A stretch of 64,000 nt of DNA from an uncultured Elusimicrobiales bacterium (GTDB lineage: Bacteria; Elusimicrobiota; Elusimicrobia; Elusimicrobiales; Elusimicrobiaceae), in contig CAKUKI010000001.1 of NCBI GenBank assembly GCA_934662565.1, positions 62,001-126,000 of the forward strand, in the 5' to 3' direction. Position numbers and translations under genes: made by a program. The notes below the pieces were generated by a model. It had not been told where the DNA came from, searched no databases, and was given only the letters and a program-made list of their open reading frames with translations. Of this stretch, positions 42,676 through 50,803 are shown in pieces. The stretch's first letter is position 1. The number at the start of each line of letters is the position of its first letter.

Positions 42676-42794
42676 ACAACGGCTCCGTAAATAAAACTTG
42701 TCTATATAATGTAGCGTTTTAGAAAAGCACAAACAAGGGTCTTTGGGCCCAAAAAACATCTGGGCCTATTGTTTTTTTGTTAAAATAATTAAAT

Positions 42795-43763
42795 ATGAAG
42801 AAACTTCTTTTTTTACTAACCGTTTTAACGGCCCCCGTTTGGTGCGCCGCGCAAGAAACAGAGCCGCTTATTTTGCTTAACTCCGGTCGGGAAACTTTTA
42901 TCAATTTTCCGTCCCAAACATGGTCCGGCAAAACCGTCACTTTCTTTTTGCCGCAGCAGGCCACCCCGCTGACGGGGCGCTATCCGGTGGTGTATGTGTT
43001 GGGGGCTATCCCTAAAAATGCGCCTTTGGCACAAGCGTTTATGGACGTCACCCCGCATAAAGCGTTGGTGGTGGGTATTAATTTAACGCCGGAAGAAATG
43101 GCGGATGCCGCCCGCGTGGTGCGTTTTTTTAAGCGGGAGCTAATCCCGTATGTGGATACAAATTACCCCACATTGGCGGATGCCGCCCACCGCGCCGTGG
43201 CGGCCCAAGGTACCGAGGGCGGGCTGGCGGCGTATGCGCTCCTGTATCAGCCGGAGTTATTTACCAAGGCTTTATTGGCCGAGCCGGACCCCGCTTTATT
43301 GCATGCGTCTTATCTGCCTAAAAATATCCGTTTGGCGGCATGGGGGGATCGGTCTGTTTTATCCGCCTTACAGGCGCGTTTGGAAAATGCAGGTTTAGCT
43401 TATGGCACTAATTTTGTATTGCGCGAAGGCGAACCGGCAAACTTGTTTGAAGAACTGCCGATGGCTTATTGGCTGGCGGCGGCGGAAAAAGTAGCTCTGC
43501 GGCGTGTGCGGGCCGCGGTTTCTCCGGCGCGCTTGGCGCTATCGGGCGGGGTTGCCAAGTTGCAAGCCACGGCCCAACTGGCCAATGGGCGCATCTATGA
43601 TTTTTACCCGTCCGCTTTGCGCATAAGCCCGCCGTATTTGGACTACAACGCACCGCAAGGCACCTTAAGCGTTATTTCCGGCGCGGAGCCGGCAACGGTA
43701 AAAATAAGCGGCGGCGCGGGCAAAACGGCCTATTCTGCCAAAATTAAGCTTAAAAAACAATAA
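42795..43763 (+). CDS. Secreted esterase-like alpha/beta-hydrolase fold protein, nucleophile apparently lost
   Basis: This 322-residue protein has a signal peptide (ending about AAQ) and an esterase D/Fes-like region: RYPVVYVLGA, then FFKRELIPYVDTNYPT and the nucleophile elbow region AAQGTEGGLAAYALLYQPE. The expected G-x-S-x-G-G serine is replaced by Thr. The C-terminal part (about 235-322) looks like an added beta domain. It may be a binding protein rather than an enzyme. It ends just before the oriC candidate. Confidence 0.7.
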   Translation: MKKLLFLLTVLTAPVWCAAQETEPLILLNSGRETFINFPSQTWSGKTVTFFLPQQATPLTGRYPVVYVLGAIPKNAPLAQAFMDVTPHKALVVGINLTPEEMADAARVVRFFKRELIPYVDTNYPTLADAAHRAVAAQGTEGGLAAYALLYQPELFTKALLAEPDPALLHASYLPKNIRLAAWGDRSVLSALQARLENAGLAYGTNFVLREGEPANLFEELPMAYWLAAAEKVALRRVRAAVSPARLALSGGVAKLQATAQLANGRIYDFYPSALRISPPYLDYNAPQGTLSVISGAEPATVKISGGAGKTAYSAKIKLKKQ

Positions 43764-44070
43764 AAACAGGTTTTTGAGCCAAAAATCAATCAAAAAAATG
43801 TGAACTTGTCAACAGTTTTTTGAAAAAAATTGAAAAAAGCCCATTTTTTAGGCAAAAAATGATTTCTCGTCGGTGAAATCTCCTAAAAAGTGGGTTTTTT
43901 ACTATACAAAAGGCCTAGTTATCCACAGTTTCTGCCGGTTATCCACAGGGTAAAAAGCAGGGCGTTTGGGTGGGGGGGTAAAAACGGCCTTGCGGGGCCG
44001 GATTTGTAGAGTAAAAGGGCCGTTTATCCACAGGTTATAAACAGGGTGTGGATAAGTGTGGACAAGCCGT
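43764..44070. other. Putative replication origin (oriC): DnaA-box cluster with AT-rich region
   Basis: Three perfect TTATCCACA boxes lie at 43919-43927, 43939-43947 and 44024-44032. TTATAAACA lies at 44035-44043, TGTGGATAA (opposite orientation) at 44047-44055 and near-consensus TGTGGACAA at 44057-44065. To the left, 43764-43900 is A/T-rich with homopolymer runs, as in an unwinding element. Six boxes in about 150 bases is far above chance. dnaA is not adjacent in this window. A DnaA-regulated promoter for the gene at 44134 is the alternative. Confidence 0.72.
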
Positions 44071-44109
44071 TTTTATAAAATTTTTCACGCAGACAGACAG
44101 GGCTTTTGG

Positions 44110-44127
44110 TATAATGGGTGCAGGAGG
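44110..44127 (+). promoter_or_regulatory. -10 box and ribosome-binding site of the OmpA-family gene
   Basis: TATAAT lies at 44110-44115 and a perfect aggagg at 44122-44127, seven bases before ATG 44134. The -35 is weak, and the DnaA boxes end 45 bases upstream. The 5' UTR would be short. Confidence 0.55.
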
Positions 44128-44133
44128 ATTTTT

Positions 44134-44664
44134 ATGAATTTTACAAAAACCGTTTTTTTATTGGTCTTATCTTGTGCGCTTTTTGCGTGCGCGTCCACGC
44201 AGCAGCGGGAGGACGAAATCCCGCCCGTAAAGCCGGACCCTGTAATTAAGTTGGAGGCTAAACGCAACGCAAAACTCTACCGCCAGAGCGAACAGCAAAT
44301 GCTCAAGAGTATGAAGCTGCCCACCATTACTTATCAGTTTGATTCTATCCGTCCGCCGGAATATGCCTATGCATTTTTGGATAAGCTGGCTCATGTTATG
44401 AAAGACCAACGCCAACTGCATTTAATTTTGGAGGGTCACACGGATTTGTTAGGCTCCAAAGAATATAACTATTGGTTGAGCGGGGCCCGCGCGGCGGCGA
44501 TGAAGTCCTATTTAGTAAGCCGTGGGGTGGAGGCGGACCGCATCCGCATTCATGCGTATGGGAAAGACCGCCCGCTTACGCTGGATAATTCCGACGAGGG
44601 GAGAATGACGAACCGGAGAGTGGAGTTTACGTTTACCACGCGGGAATGGAACACCGTTTATTGA
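44134..44664 (+). CDS. OmpA/Pal-like lipoprotein
   Basis: This 176-residue protein has a lipobox (FACA near 17-20) and a C-terminal OmpA domain (about 65-172) with TYQFDSIRPPEYAYAFLDKLA, LEGHTDLLGSKEYNYWLSGARA and GRMTNRRVEF, so it should hold the outer membrane to peptidoglycan. ATG 44134 has an ideal ribosome site. A structured repeat block begins four bases after the stop. Confidence 0.9.
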   Translation: MNFTKTVFLLVLSCALFACASTQQREDEIPPVKPDPVIKLEAKRNAKLYRQSEQQMLKSMKLPTITYQFDSIRPPEYAYAFLDKLAHVMKDQRQLHLILEGHTDLLGSKEYNYWLSGARAAAMKSYLVSRGVEADRIRIHAYGKDRPLTLDNSDEGRMTNRRVEFTFTTREWNTVY

Positions 44665-44667
44665 GAA

Positions 44668-45186
44668 CGGCTGTTGGTAAGCTAGGTTTTTAATGCGCGG
44701 GGAACAAAATAAAATTTTGTTCCCCGTTCGCATTTAACGGGCAAACAATTACTCTTGGGGCGGCGCCCCAAACCCGCCTTACTTTTTTCATTGCAAAAAA
44801 AGACCCTGCGGGCCGCCTTGCAAAAAGGCTAGCACCCCGAGCCGCCGTCCGCAGGACAAATTTATTTTTATACGGGCATTTTACAACTCCCTACGGTCGG
44901 ACAAGTAAAATGCCTTTATAACTCCGTTAAAAATAAATTTTATAGGCGGCTTCAAAGGGGGGCATTAAACAACAACGGCAAACGGCAACGGCAAACAACA
45001 ACGGCAAAAACGAAAGGAAAAATCACAAAAACACTCGCCGCCTAATTAATTGACTCATCAGCAAAAACACAAAATAAGTAAAAACTACTGAAAAATAAAA
45101 GGGCACGGGAAAAGTTTTTTAGGAAAAATTATCCTTAAAATATGGGGGCTTTGCCTGCCGTTATTGAATAGGGGTTGTTTTGTTTT
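44668..45186 (+). repeat. Structured repeat block H1-H2-H3 upstream of pilin F
   Basis: The block starts right after the OmpA stop with acggctgttggtaag. It holds an H1 hairpin (about 44699-44724, ggggaacaaaat type arms), an H2 hairpin (about 44778-44800), and the nested H3 hairpin (outer arms 44858-44870 and 44928-44940 around cggtcgg). A shared pilin leader (about 45070-45186, containing gggcacgggaaaag and cttaaaatatggggg) follows. I see no gene in it. Confidence 0.88.
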
Positions 45187-45227
45187 TTTTTTGATAAATT
45201 TTGTTTGTAGCAAAATTTATCAAAAAA
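45187..45227 (+). promoter_or_regulatory. Pilin-leader palindrome (H4), copy 2
   Basis: Perfect 17-bp arms at 45187-45203 and 45211-45227 flank a 7-nt loop (tttgtag), immediately before tgaggt and ATG 45239. The arms are identical to copy 1; the loop differs. Confidence 0.85.
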
Positions 45228-45238
45228 TGAGGTTTTAC

Positions 45239-45799
45239 ATGAAAAACGCAAATATAAGCCGTTTAGGCGGCTTTACGCTGATTGAATTATTAGTCGTGGT
45301 ACTCATTATCGGCATTTTAGCCGCTATGGCTATGCCGCAATATTTTAAGGCGGTGGAGCGCTCCCGCATGACGGAAGCTGTCACGCTCATGAATAGCATT
45401 ACTCAAGCCCAACGCCGCAAGTTTATGCAAACCAACCGCTATGCGGAAAGGTTTGAGGGTTTAGATGTGGCCCAAAAGGGGGCAACGGGGGATAGATATT
45501 TCACCAAAGGGGACCCCGTGACCGGGGCGAGTGGAAATGGGTTTATGATAGACCTGCAGAGCCTCGGGGATGGTGAAGGTGTGGTGACTGCATATCGTGT
45601 TCTTAATGGAAATCATGTCCACCATTCATTGCAATACCAATATCTCTTGGACCGCTATTATCAGAGTGATAAGGTCAGTTGCGAAGGATTCAACGACGCC
45701 GGGCTCGAATTATGTGCGGACTTTTGCGGGATTGATACGCCTGGGCCCTGTTGTAATGACGGCACGGAGGGCGCGTGCCCGCCCGAGTTCAACTACTAA
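45239..45799 (+). CDS. Type IV pilin-like protein, Cys-rich C-terminus (pilin F)
   Basis: This 186-residue protein has leader MKNANISRLGG, cleavage before FTLIE, and the assembly helix. The body matches pilins A and J: KAVERSRMTEAVTLMNSI, FEGLDV, TKGDP-TGA and the ELCADFCGID block with CC pair. It differs from them in patches between about 105 and 150 and at the extreme C-terminus. The N-terminal part and upstream leader are nearly identical to pilin H. Confidence 0.9.
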   Translation: MKNANISRLGGFTLIELLVVVLIIGILAAMAMPQYFKAVERSRMTEAVTLMNSITQAQRRKFMQTNRYAERFEGLDVAQKGATGDRYFTKGDPVTGASGNGFMIDLQSLGDGEGVVTAYRVLNGNHVHHSLQYQYLLDRYYQSDKVSCEGFNDAGLELCADFCGIDTPGPCCNDGTEGACPPEFNY

Positions 45800-45826
45800 T
45801 CTGTCCGCGCTTTGCGCACCTTTTAC

Positions 45827-45862
45827 TCCCTGCCGAAATGATACCCGGCAGGGATATTTTTT
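45827..45862 (+). terminator. Terminator after pilin F
   Basis: ccctgccg (45828-45835) pairs with cggcaggg (45846-45853), followed by a run of thymines. Confidence 0.8.
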
Positions 45863-45904
45863 GTGTCTGCCCCCAAAGCCGCTTTTTTTACTGTAAAAAT
45901 CTGT

Positions 45905-45931
45905 TTGCGGGCAGAAAATATTTGTTATAAT
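45905..45931 (+). promoter_or_regulatory. Probable promoter of the organophosphate transporter gene
   Basis: TTGCGG at 45905-45910 and TATAAT at 45926-45931 are separated by 15 bases, slightly short. The predicted start is near 45938. Confidence 0.5.
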
Positions 45932-45959
45932 AATGAGGTAAGCAACAGGTTTGCTTTCA

Positions 45960-46079
45960 CTGCTGTTATATAAAGGAACTCTTACTTTACTTTCTAAACG
46001 AGGGAGCGCCCAGGCGGGAAGCCAGCGCCGGAGAGCAAAAGGTAAGAGCGTCTTTTTGCATTCAAAATTAGGAGACTGT
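45960..46079 (+). promoter_or_regulatory. Structured 5' leader, class unknown
   Basis: ctcttac (45979-45985) can pair with gtaagag (46042-46048), enclosing a GC-rich hairpin (gcgccc-aggc-ggga-agcc-a-gcgc). A second hairpin gcaaaa/ttttgc overlaps the closing stem, so the two could be alternative. The ribosome site taggaga follows. This layout resembles a riboswitch or attenuator, but I cannot match it to a known class. Confidence 0.4.
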
Positions 46080-47474
46080 ATGTTCGCAAAGTTAATTAAC
46101 TTTATGAAGCCGTTGCCGGATTCCGAACGCCTTACAGATGAAAAACAAATTAAACGCCTGTACAGAAATTGGCGTATTAAAATGTTTTTTGGTATGTACT
46201 TCGGTTATGCGTTGTTCTACTTTACCCGTAAAAACTTGGATTATGTAAAACCCGCCCTCAGCGAAAACTTCGGCCTGAGCATTATTGAACTTGGTTATAT
46301 CGGTACCACCATTTATTTAACCTACGGTATTGGTAAATTTTTAAGTGGTGTTATGGCAGACCGCTGCAATATCCGCGGCGTAATGGCTTTAGGGCTGTTT
46401 GCCTCCTCGCTGATTAACTTGGCGTTTCCGTTCTTGCCCCAGTTCCACGCGTTTTTGGGCCAAATGCACATTACGTTGCCGCTGGTGTTCTTGGCGTCGC
46501 TCTTGTGGGGGCTTAACGGGGTGTGTCAGTCTATGGGGTTCCCGCCCGTAGCTAAGGGGCTAGTGTATTGGTTTTCTCCCTCGGAAAGAGCCACCAAATG
46601 GACGCTTTGGTCTTCTTCCCATACCTTTGGGGCGTTCTTTGTGGGCGTATTAATTGCCTATCTGCTTAAATTTGATGCGTGGCGCATGGCCTTTGTGGTA
46701 CCTGCCATTATGGGTATTTGCTACAGCATTTTCCTGTTGTTCTTCTTGACCGATAAACCCACCACCGTGGGCTTGCCGCCTATTGAAGAATACCGCCACG
46801 ACGTGATGCCCGTAAAAGAAAAAAGCAACCTTTCCCACTGGGAAATCCTCAAGAAACATGTGCTTAAAAACCCGTTCTTGTGGGCGTTGGCTATTTCTTA
46901 CATTTTTATTTACTATGTACGCTTTGCCACGTTGGACTGGGGTACCATGTTCCTTACGCAGGAACGCGGTTTCTCCGACGAATTAGCCGTTTCCGCCATG
47001 AAATGGATGCCCTTTTTGGGTATGCCCGGCGGTATTGTGGCGGGCTACTTGGCCGACCGCTGGTTCCAAGGCCGCTGTACGCAAATGAACATCATTTACT
47101 TGGTCATTTTGGCGGCCAGCTGCTGGGGCTTTTATAAAGTGGCCGGCACGAACCAGTTTTTCTGGACGTCCTTGTTGGCCTCGTTTATCGGCTTCTTTGT
47201 GGACGGCCCGCAAAACTTGGCCGGCGGTGTACAGGCTTCCCGCGTGACGGTGCAGGAATCCGTTTCCGCCGCGTGCGGTTTTACCGGTATGTTTGGGTAT
47301 TTCGGGGCTATGCTTTCCAGCACGGGCGCCGCTTTTATCAGCAAACACTACGGTTGGCAGGGTGTGTATTTCTCCTGCATTATTGCTTGTATTATTGCTA
47401 TGGCTTGTATTGCTACCACTTGGCGCAAAGAATCCGCCGCCGTGGCCGCGGAACAAGCCGCCGCAAACAAGTAA
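46080..47474 (+). CDS. Organophosphate:phosphate antiporter (GlpT/UhpT family)
   Basis: This 464-residue major facilitator protein has 12 helices and OPA-family features: FYFTRKNLDYVKPAL after helix 1, YGIGKFLSGVMADR between helices 2 and 3, and GFFVDGPQNLAGGVQASR in the second half. Substrates may be glycerol-3-phosphate or hexose phosphates; the sequence does not decide. ATG 46080 follows taggaga. The long leader suggests post-transcriptional control. Confidence 0.9.
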   Translation: MFAKLINFMKPLPDSERLTDEKQIKRLYRNWRIKMFFGMYFGYALFYFTRKNLDYVKPALSENFGLSIIELGYIGTTIYLTYGIGKFLSGVMADRCNIRGVMALGLFASSLINLAFPFLPQFHAFLGQMHITLPLVFLASLLWGLNGVCQSMGFPPVAKGLVYWFSPSERATKWTLWSSSHTFGAFFVGVLIAYLLKFDAWRMAFVVPAIMGICYSIFLLFFLTDKPTTVGLPPIEEYRHDVMPVKEKSNLSHWEILKKHVLKNPFLWALAISYIFIYYVRFATLDWGTMFLTQERGFSDELAVSAMKWMPFLGMPGGIVAGYLADRWFQGRCTQMNIIYLVILAASCWGFYKVAGTNQFFWTSLLASFIGFFVDGPQNLAGGVQASRVTVQESVSAACGFTGMFGYFGAMLSSTGAAFISKHYGWQGVYFSCIIACIIAMACIATTWRKESAAVAAEQAAANK

Positions 47475-47498
47475 AAATAATCCAAACTTGTTTTTTAC

Positions 47499-47525
47499 GC
47501 CCCCGCCCCGTGCGGGGGTTTTTTA
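47499..47525 (+). terminator. Terminator after transporter gene
   Basis: cccccgc and gcggggg pair around cccgt-like loop, followed by six thymines. Confidence 0.92.
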
Positions 47526-47591
47526 TTTATAGGGCTTGCGCGCGCTTAACAGGAAAGGTATAATAAACAACACTAAAAAGGGGGAATGAGT

Positions 47592-48098
47592 ATGACTGAA
47601 CAAACGTATCATGCCGACGCCCAGCAAAAACTGGATTTGATGAAAAAGGGCGCGTTTTTAACCACCGCTTTTGGCGGTAAAGTAAACACCATGGTTATTG
47701 GGTGGGGCAGTATCGGCTATATGTGGCGCTTGCCGATATTTACGGCCTTGGTACGCCAGAACCGCTTTACGCACAGTTTGTTGGAAAAAACCGGCCAATT
47801 TACGGTCACTTTTCCCACGCAGGACTTGCCGGAAGCGTTGCAAATTTGCGGCACTAAATCCGGCCGGAATATGGATAAACTGGCCGCCTGCGGTTTGACG
47901 GTGGCTCCGGCGCGCAAAATTGAAACCCCGCGCTTGGCCGTGCCCGGGTACCATTATGAATGTAAAGTGCTGTATAAAACCACTATGTCGGCGCAAGATT
48001 TAGACAAAGCCATCAAAGAGCTTTGGTACGAAAAAGAGCCCGGCGACTATCACACCTTATATTTTGGCGAAATTTTGGATAGCTACCAAACCCATTAA
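47592..48098 (+). CDS. Flavin reductase-like FMN-binding protein
   Basis: This 168-residue protein has the split-barrel flavin reductase pattern: MKKGAFLTTAFGGKVNTMVIGWGSIG, RQNRFTHSLLEKTGQFTVTFP, and ICGTKSGRNMDK. It likely binds FMN and reduces flavin or small substrates. ATG 47592 is preferred over 47586 because aaggggga is at the right distance. A terminator follows and it appears monocistronic. Confidence 0.87.
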   Translation: MTEQTYHADAQQKLDLMKKGAFLTTAFGGKVNTMVIGWGSIGYMWRLPIFTALVRQNRFTHSLLEKTGQFTVTFPTQDLPEALQICGTKSGRNMDKLAACGLTVAPARKIETPRLAVPGYHYECKVLYKTTMSAQDLDKAIKELWYEKEPGDYHTLYFGEILDSYQTH

Positions 48099-48111
48099 TG
48101 GTTTTTACCTA

Positions 48112-48141
48112 GGCGGCCTATAAAATAGGCCGCTTCTTTTT
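48112..48141 (+). terminator. Terminator after flavin reductase gene
   Basis: gcggcctat (48113-48121) pairs with ataggccgc (48125-48133) and is followed by thymines. Confidence 0.85.
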
Positions 48142-48221
48142 AATAGGGGAAAATATGTGTTTTCCGCGTGCGTATTTGGTAAAATATATGGGAAAGATTT
48201 ATTTTTATATAGGAGACTCTC

Positions 48222-48923
48222 ATGAGCTGCGAAAAATGCACCCCTGAAGTACAGAATATGTGCTGCGTCTGCAAAGGCGCCAAGCATGAGCCGGCCCCGA
48301 TTCCTGAAGAAGGTAAATGGGTCAAAGCCAAACAAATTACCGATATTAGCGGTTTAACCCACGGTGTGGGTTGGTGTGCCCCCCAACAGGGCGCTTGCAA
48401 ACTTACGCTCAACGTAAAAAACGGCGTAATTAAAGAAGCCTTAGTGGAAACCTTGGGTTGCTCCGGCATGACGCACTCTGCCGCCATGGCTGCCGAAATC
48501 CTGCCCGGTAAAACCATTTTGGAAGCCTTGAACTCTGACCTCGTTTGCGACGCGATTAATACCGCTATGCGCGAACTTTTCCTGCAAATTGTATACGGCC
48601 GCACGCAGAGCGCGTTTTCGGACGACGGCTTGCCGATTGGCGCCGGTATGGAAGACTTGGGCAAAGGCCACCGCTCCCAGATTGGTACCATGTACGGTAC
48701 GCAAGCCAAAGGCGCCCGCTATTTGGAAATGGCCGAAGGGTATGTGTTGGAACTCGGTTTGGATAAAAACAACGAAATTATTGGTTATAAATTTGTAAAT
48801 TTGGGCAAAATGATGGATGCCATTAAGAAAGGCGAAGACCCCAAGACCGCGTTTGAAAAGAACGTCAACAGCTATGGCCGCTTTAACGAAGCCGTCAAGA
48901 AAATTGACCCCCGCAAAGAGTAA
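48222..48923 (+). CDS. Iron-sulfur scaffold-like (NifU/IscU-related) protein
   Basis: This 233-residue protein has an N-terminal Cys cluster (C3, C6, C14, C15, C17) and an IscU/NifU-like region with LGCSGMTHSAAMAAEI and Cys residues in VGWCAPQQGAC and SDLVCDAI. It lies 21 bases before a GGGtGRT-family gene; this pairing is conserved in many anaerobes, but the system's function is unknown. ATG 48222 follows aggaga. Confidence 0.82.
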   Translation: MSCEKCTPEVQNMCCVCKGAKHEPAPIPEEGKWVKAKQITDISGLTHGVGWCAPQQGACKLTLNVKNGVIKEALVETLGCSGMTHSAAMAAEILPGKTILEALNSDLVCDAINTAMRELFLQIVYGRTQSAFSDDGLPIGAGMEDLGKGHRSQIGTMYGTQAKGARYLEMAEGYVLELGLDKNNEIIGYKFVNLGKMMDAIKKGEDPKTAFEKNVNSYGRFNEAVKKIDPRKE

Positions 48924-48944
48924 GCCCAGCAGGAGAATATTATT

Positions 48945-49940
48945 ATGATTACGTTTGAAGGATACGAAAGAAGAATTGATAAAATCAATGCCGTATTGAA
49001 AGAAAACGGTATTGCCTCCTTGGAAGAAGCCAAGGAAATTTGCACCAAACACGGGGTGGACGTGGATAAAATCGTCCGCGGTATTCAACCTATTGCTTTT
49101 GATAACGCCGTTTGGGCTTACACCGTTGGCGCGGCGATTGCTTTGAAAAGCGGCGTAAAAACGGCGGCGGAAGCGGCCGAAAAAATCGGTGTGGGCTTGC
49201 AGAGCTTCTGCATTCCCGGCTCCGTAGCCGACCAACGCGCCGTAGGCCTCGGCCACGGTAATTTGGGCGCCATGTTGTTAAGCGAAAAGACCAAATGCTT
49301 CTGCTTTTTGGCCGGGCACGAAAGCTTTGCCGCGGCGGAAGGTGCCATTGGTATCGCCCGCACCGCCAACAAAGTGCGCAAAGAACCCTTGCGCGTTATT
49401 TTGAACGGTTTGGGTAAAGATGCCGCTTACATCATCTCCCGCATTAACGGTTTTACCTCCGTGGAAACGGAATATAACTACAAAACGGGCGAATTGAAAA
49501 TCGTAAGCGAAAAAGCCTTCTCCGACGGCGACCGCGCCAAAGTGAAATGCTACGGCGCCGACGACGTAAACGAAGGCGTTGCCATTATGCGCCACGAAGG
49601 CGTGGACGTTTCCATTACCGGCAACTCCACCAACCCCACCCGCTTCCAGCACCCGGTGGCCGGTACCTATAAAAAGTGGGCTACCGAAAACGGCAAAAAA
49701 TATTTCTCCGTGGCTTCCGGCGGCGGCACCGGCCGCACCCTGCACCCGGACAATATGGCCGCCGGCCCTGCCTCTTACGGTATGACCGACACCATGGGCC
49801 GTATGCACAGCGACGCCCAATTTGCGGGTTCTTCCTCTGTGCCTGCGCACGTGGAAATGATGGGCCTGATTGGTATGGGCAACAACCCGATGGTAGGCGC
49901 GACGGTAGCCGTAGCGGTGGCCGTTTCCGAAGCCAAATAA
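48945..49940 (+). CDS. GGGtGRT family protein
   Basis: This 331-residue protein carries the family signature GGGTGRTLHPDNMAAGPASY (about 263-282), and conserved GHGNLGAMLLSEKTKCFCFLAGHE and GNSTNPTRFQHP regions. The family is widespread in anaerobes and uncharacterised. It is co-transcribed with the Fe-S scaffold-like gene, so an Fe-S-dependent or Fe-S-inserting role is an inference. Confidence 0.92.
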   Translation: MITFEGYERRIDKINAVLKENGIASLEEAKEICTKHGVDVDKIVRGIQPIAFDNAVWAYTVGAAIALKSGVKTAAEAAEKIGVGLQSFCIPGSVADQRAVGLGHGNLGAMLLSEKTKCFCFLAGHESFAAAEGAIGIARTANKVRKEPLRVILNGLGKDAAYIISRINGFTSVETEYNYKTGELKIVSEKAFSDGDRAKVKCYGADDVNEGVAIMRHEGVDVSITGNSTNPTRFQHPVAGTYKKWATENGKKYFSVASGGGTGRTLHPDNMAAGPASYGMTDTMGRMHSDAQFAGSSSVPAHVEMMGLIGMGNNPMVGATVAVAVAVSEAK

Positions 49941-49960
49941 CAACGGTTGTAAATGTTTTA

Positions 49961-49992
49961 CAAAGGGAGCCTCTTGCTAGGCTCCCTTTTGG
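49961..49992 (+). terminator. Probable terminator after GGGtGRT gene
   Basis: aagggagcct and aggctccctt pair around a short loop with a brief tttt tail. Confidence 0.75.
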
Positions 49993-50126
49993 CATTTAAG
50001 GGGGAACAGCGCGGGCGTTGGTAGGCCGTTTTGGTATATTTTTTAAGGGAAATAGTAAACCATACTCCATTTTTCAGCCTTGAAAAAAGAGCGTTTTTTT
50101 GTAATCCTTATAGTAGTGGAGGAGTT

Positions 50127-50675
50127 ATGAGAAAAATTTTATTAAACTTAATGATGGTAGCGGTAATGGTGGGGCTGGCGGGCTCGGCCTTTACCTCTAC
50201 GGAAATGAGCGCCCAGCAGTTTAAGCTGTTGCAAAAAGCCATTCCGGCCAAGTTGGATTTATTGCGCGCCAAACTGGACCAAGCGGGCGGCAAAGAGCTT
50301 ACGCTGGCGTATGTGATGTCCGTTAAATCTAAACCCGCGTTGGCGGTATCCAGTGCCATTTTGGCGTATCAGGATTTTTCTTCCAAACGCTCGTTGGGTA
50401 TTTTAATGGGCGCGGCGATAGAAAACGCCAATAATCCGTTGGCTATGCAACGCTTGCGGGATAGTGAGTTCCGCAAATTGTTGGTTTCTGCCCCGCAAGA
50501 ACAGTTTGGGGTGGAGCAAACATTGGCGACATTAGACGAACTGGTGGAAATGCGGCCCGCCCAATTACAAAGTGTGGTGGGGTTAGCCAAACGCATGGAC
50601 CCGAAGTTTGCCGCCACGCAAGCCGTGCGCCAAGCGGTGCAGGAAGCGGCAAAACAGGTTCCGCCGAAAAAATAA
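50127..50675 (+). CDS. Secreted helical protein, unknown function
   Basis: This 182-residue protein has a signal peptide (KILLNLMMVAVMVGLAGSAF) and an alpha-helical mature part with no domain I know. ATG 50127 follows ggagg. A terminator separates it from pilin G. Confidence 0.75.
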   Translation: MRKILLNLMMVAVMVGLAGSAFTSTEMSAQQFKLLQKAIPAKLDLLRAKLDQAGGKELTLAYVMSVKSKPALAVSSAILAYQDFSSKRSLGILMGAAIENANNPLAMQRLRDSEFRKLLVSAPQEQFGVEQTLATLDELVEMRPAQLQSVVGLAKRMDPKFAATQAVRQAVQEAAKQVPPKK

Positions 50676-50695
50676 AGGTTTTTATTGCGTTTTAT

Positions 50696-50727
50696 AAGGC
50701 CGCGCTTTACCGCGCGGCCTTGTTGTT
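50696..50727 (+). terminator. Terminator before pilin G
   Basis: aaggccgcgc and gcgcggcctt form a strong stem with a thymine-rich tail. Confidence 0.8.
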
Positions 50728-50765
50728 TGGCTGGGATTTTATAAAAGGGTTGTTTTGTTTTTTTT

Positions 50766-50803
50766 TTTTGATAAATTTTGATTATGAGCAAAATTTATCA
50801 AAA
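50766..50803 (+). promoter_or_regulatory. Pilin-leader palindrome (H4), copy 3, with start codon in loop
   Basis: The gataaattttg and caaaatttatc arms lie at 50770-50780 and 50789-50799, with flanking T and A tracts. The loop is attatgag and contains the only usable ATG (50784) of the following pilin. Downstream of this palindrome the tgaggt ribosome site seen in other copies is missing. Confidence 0.8.

Noticed and set aside
45090..45125. Sigma-54 promoter in the shared pilin leader (gggcacgggaaaag)
   Set aside because: A GG-N10-GC spacing is not met: the -12 position reads gt or t-runs in all copies.
48441..49943. Long minus-strand frames opposite the Fe-S scaffold and GGGtGRT genes
   Set aside because: They are low-complexity (Gly/Phe/Val/His-rich) and antisense to well-supported genes.
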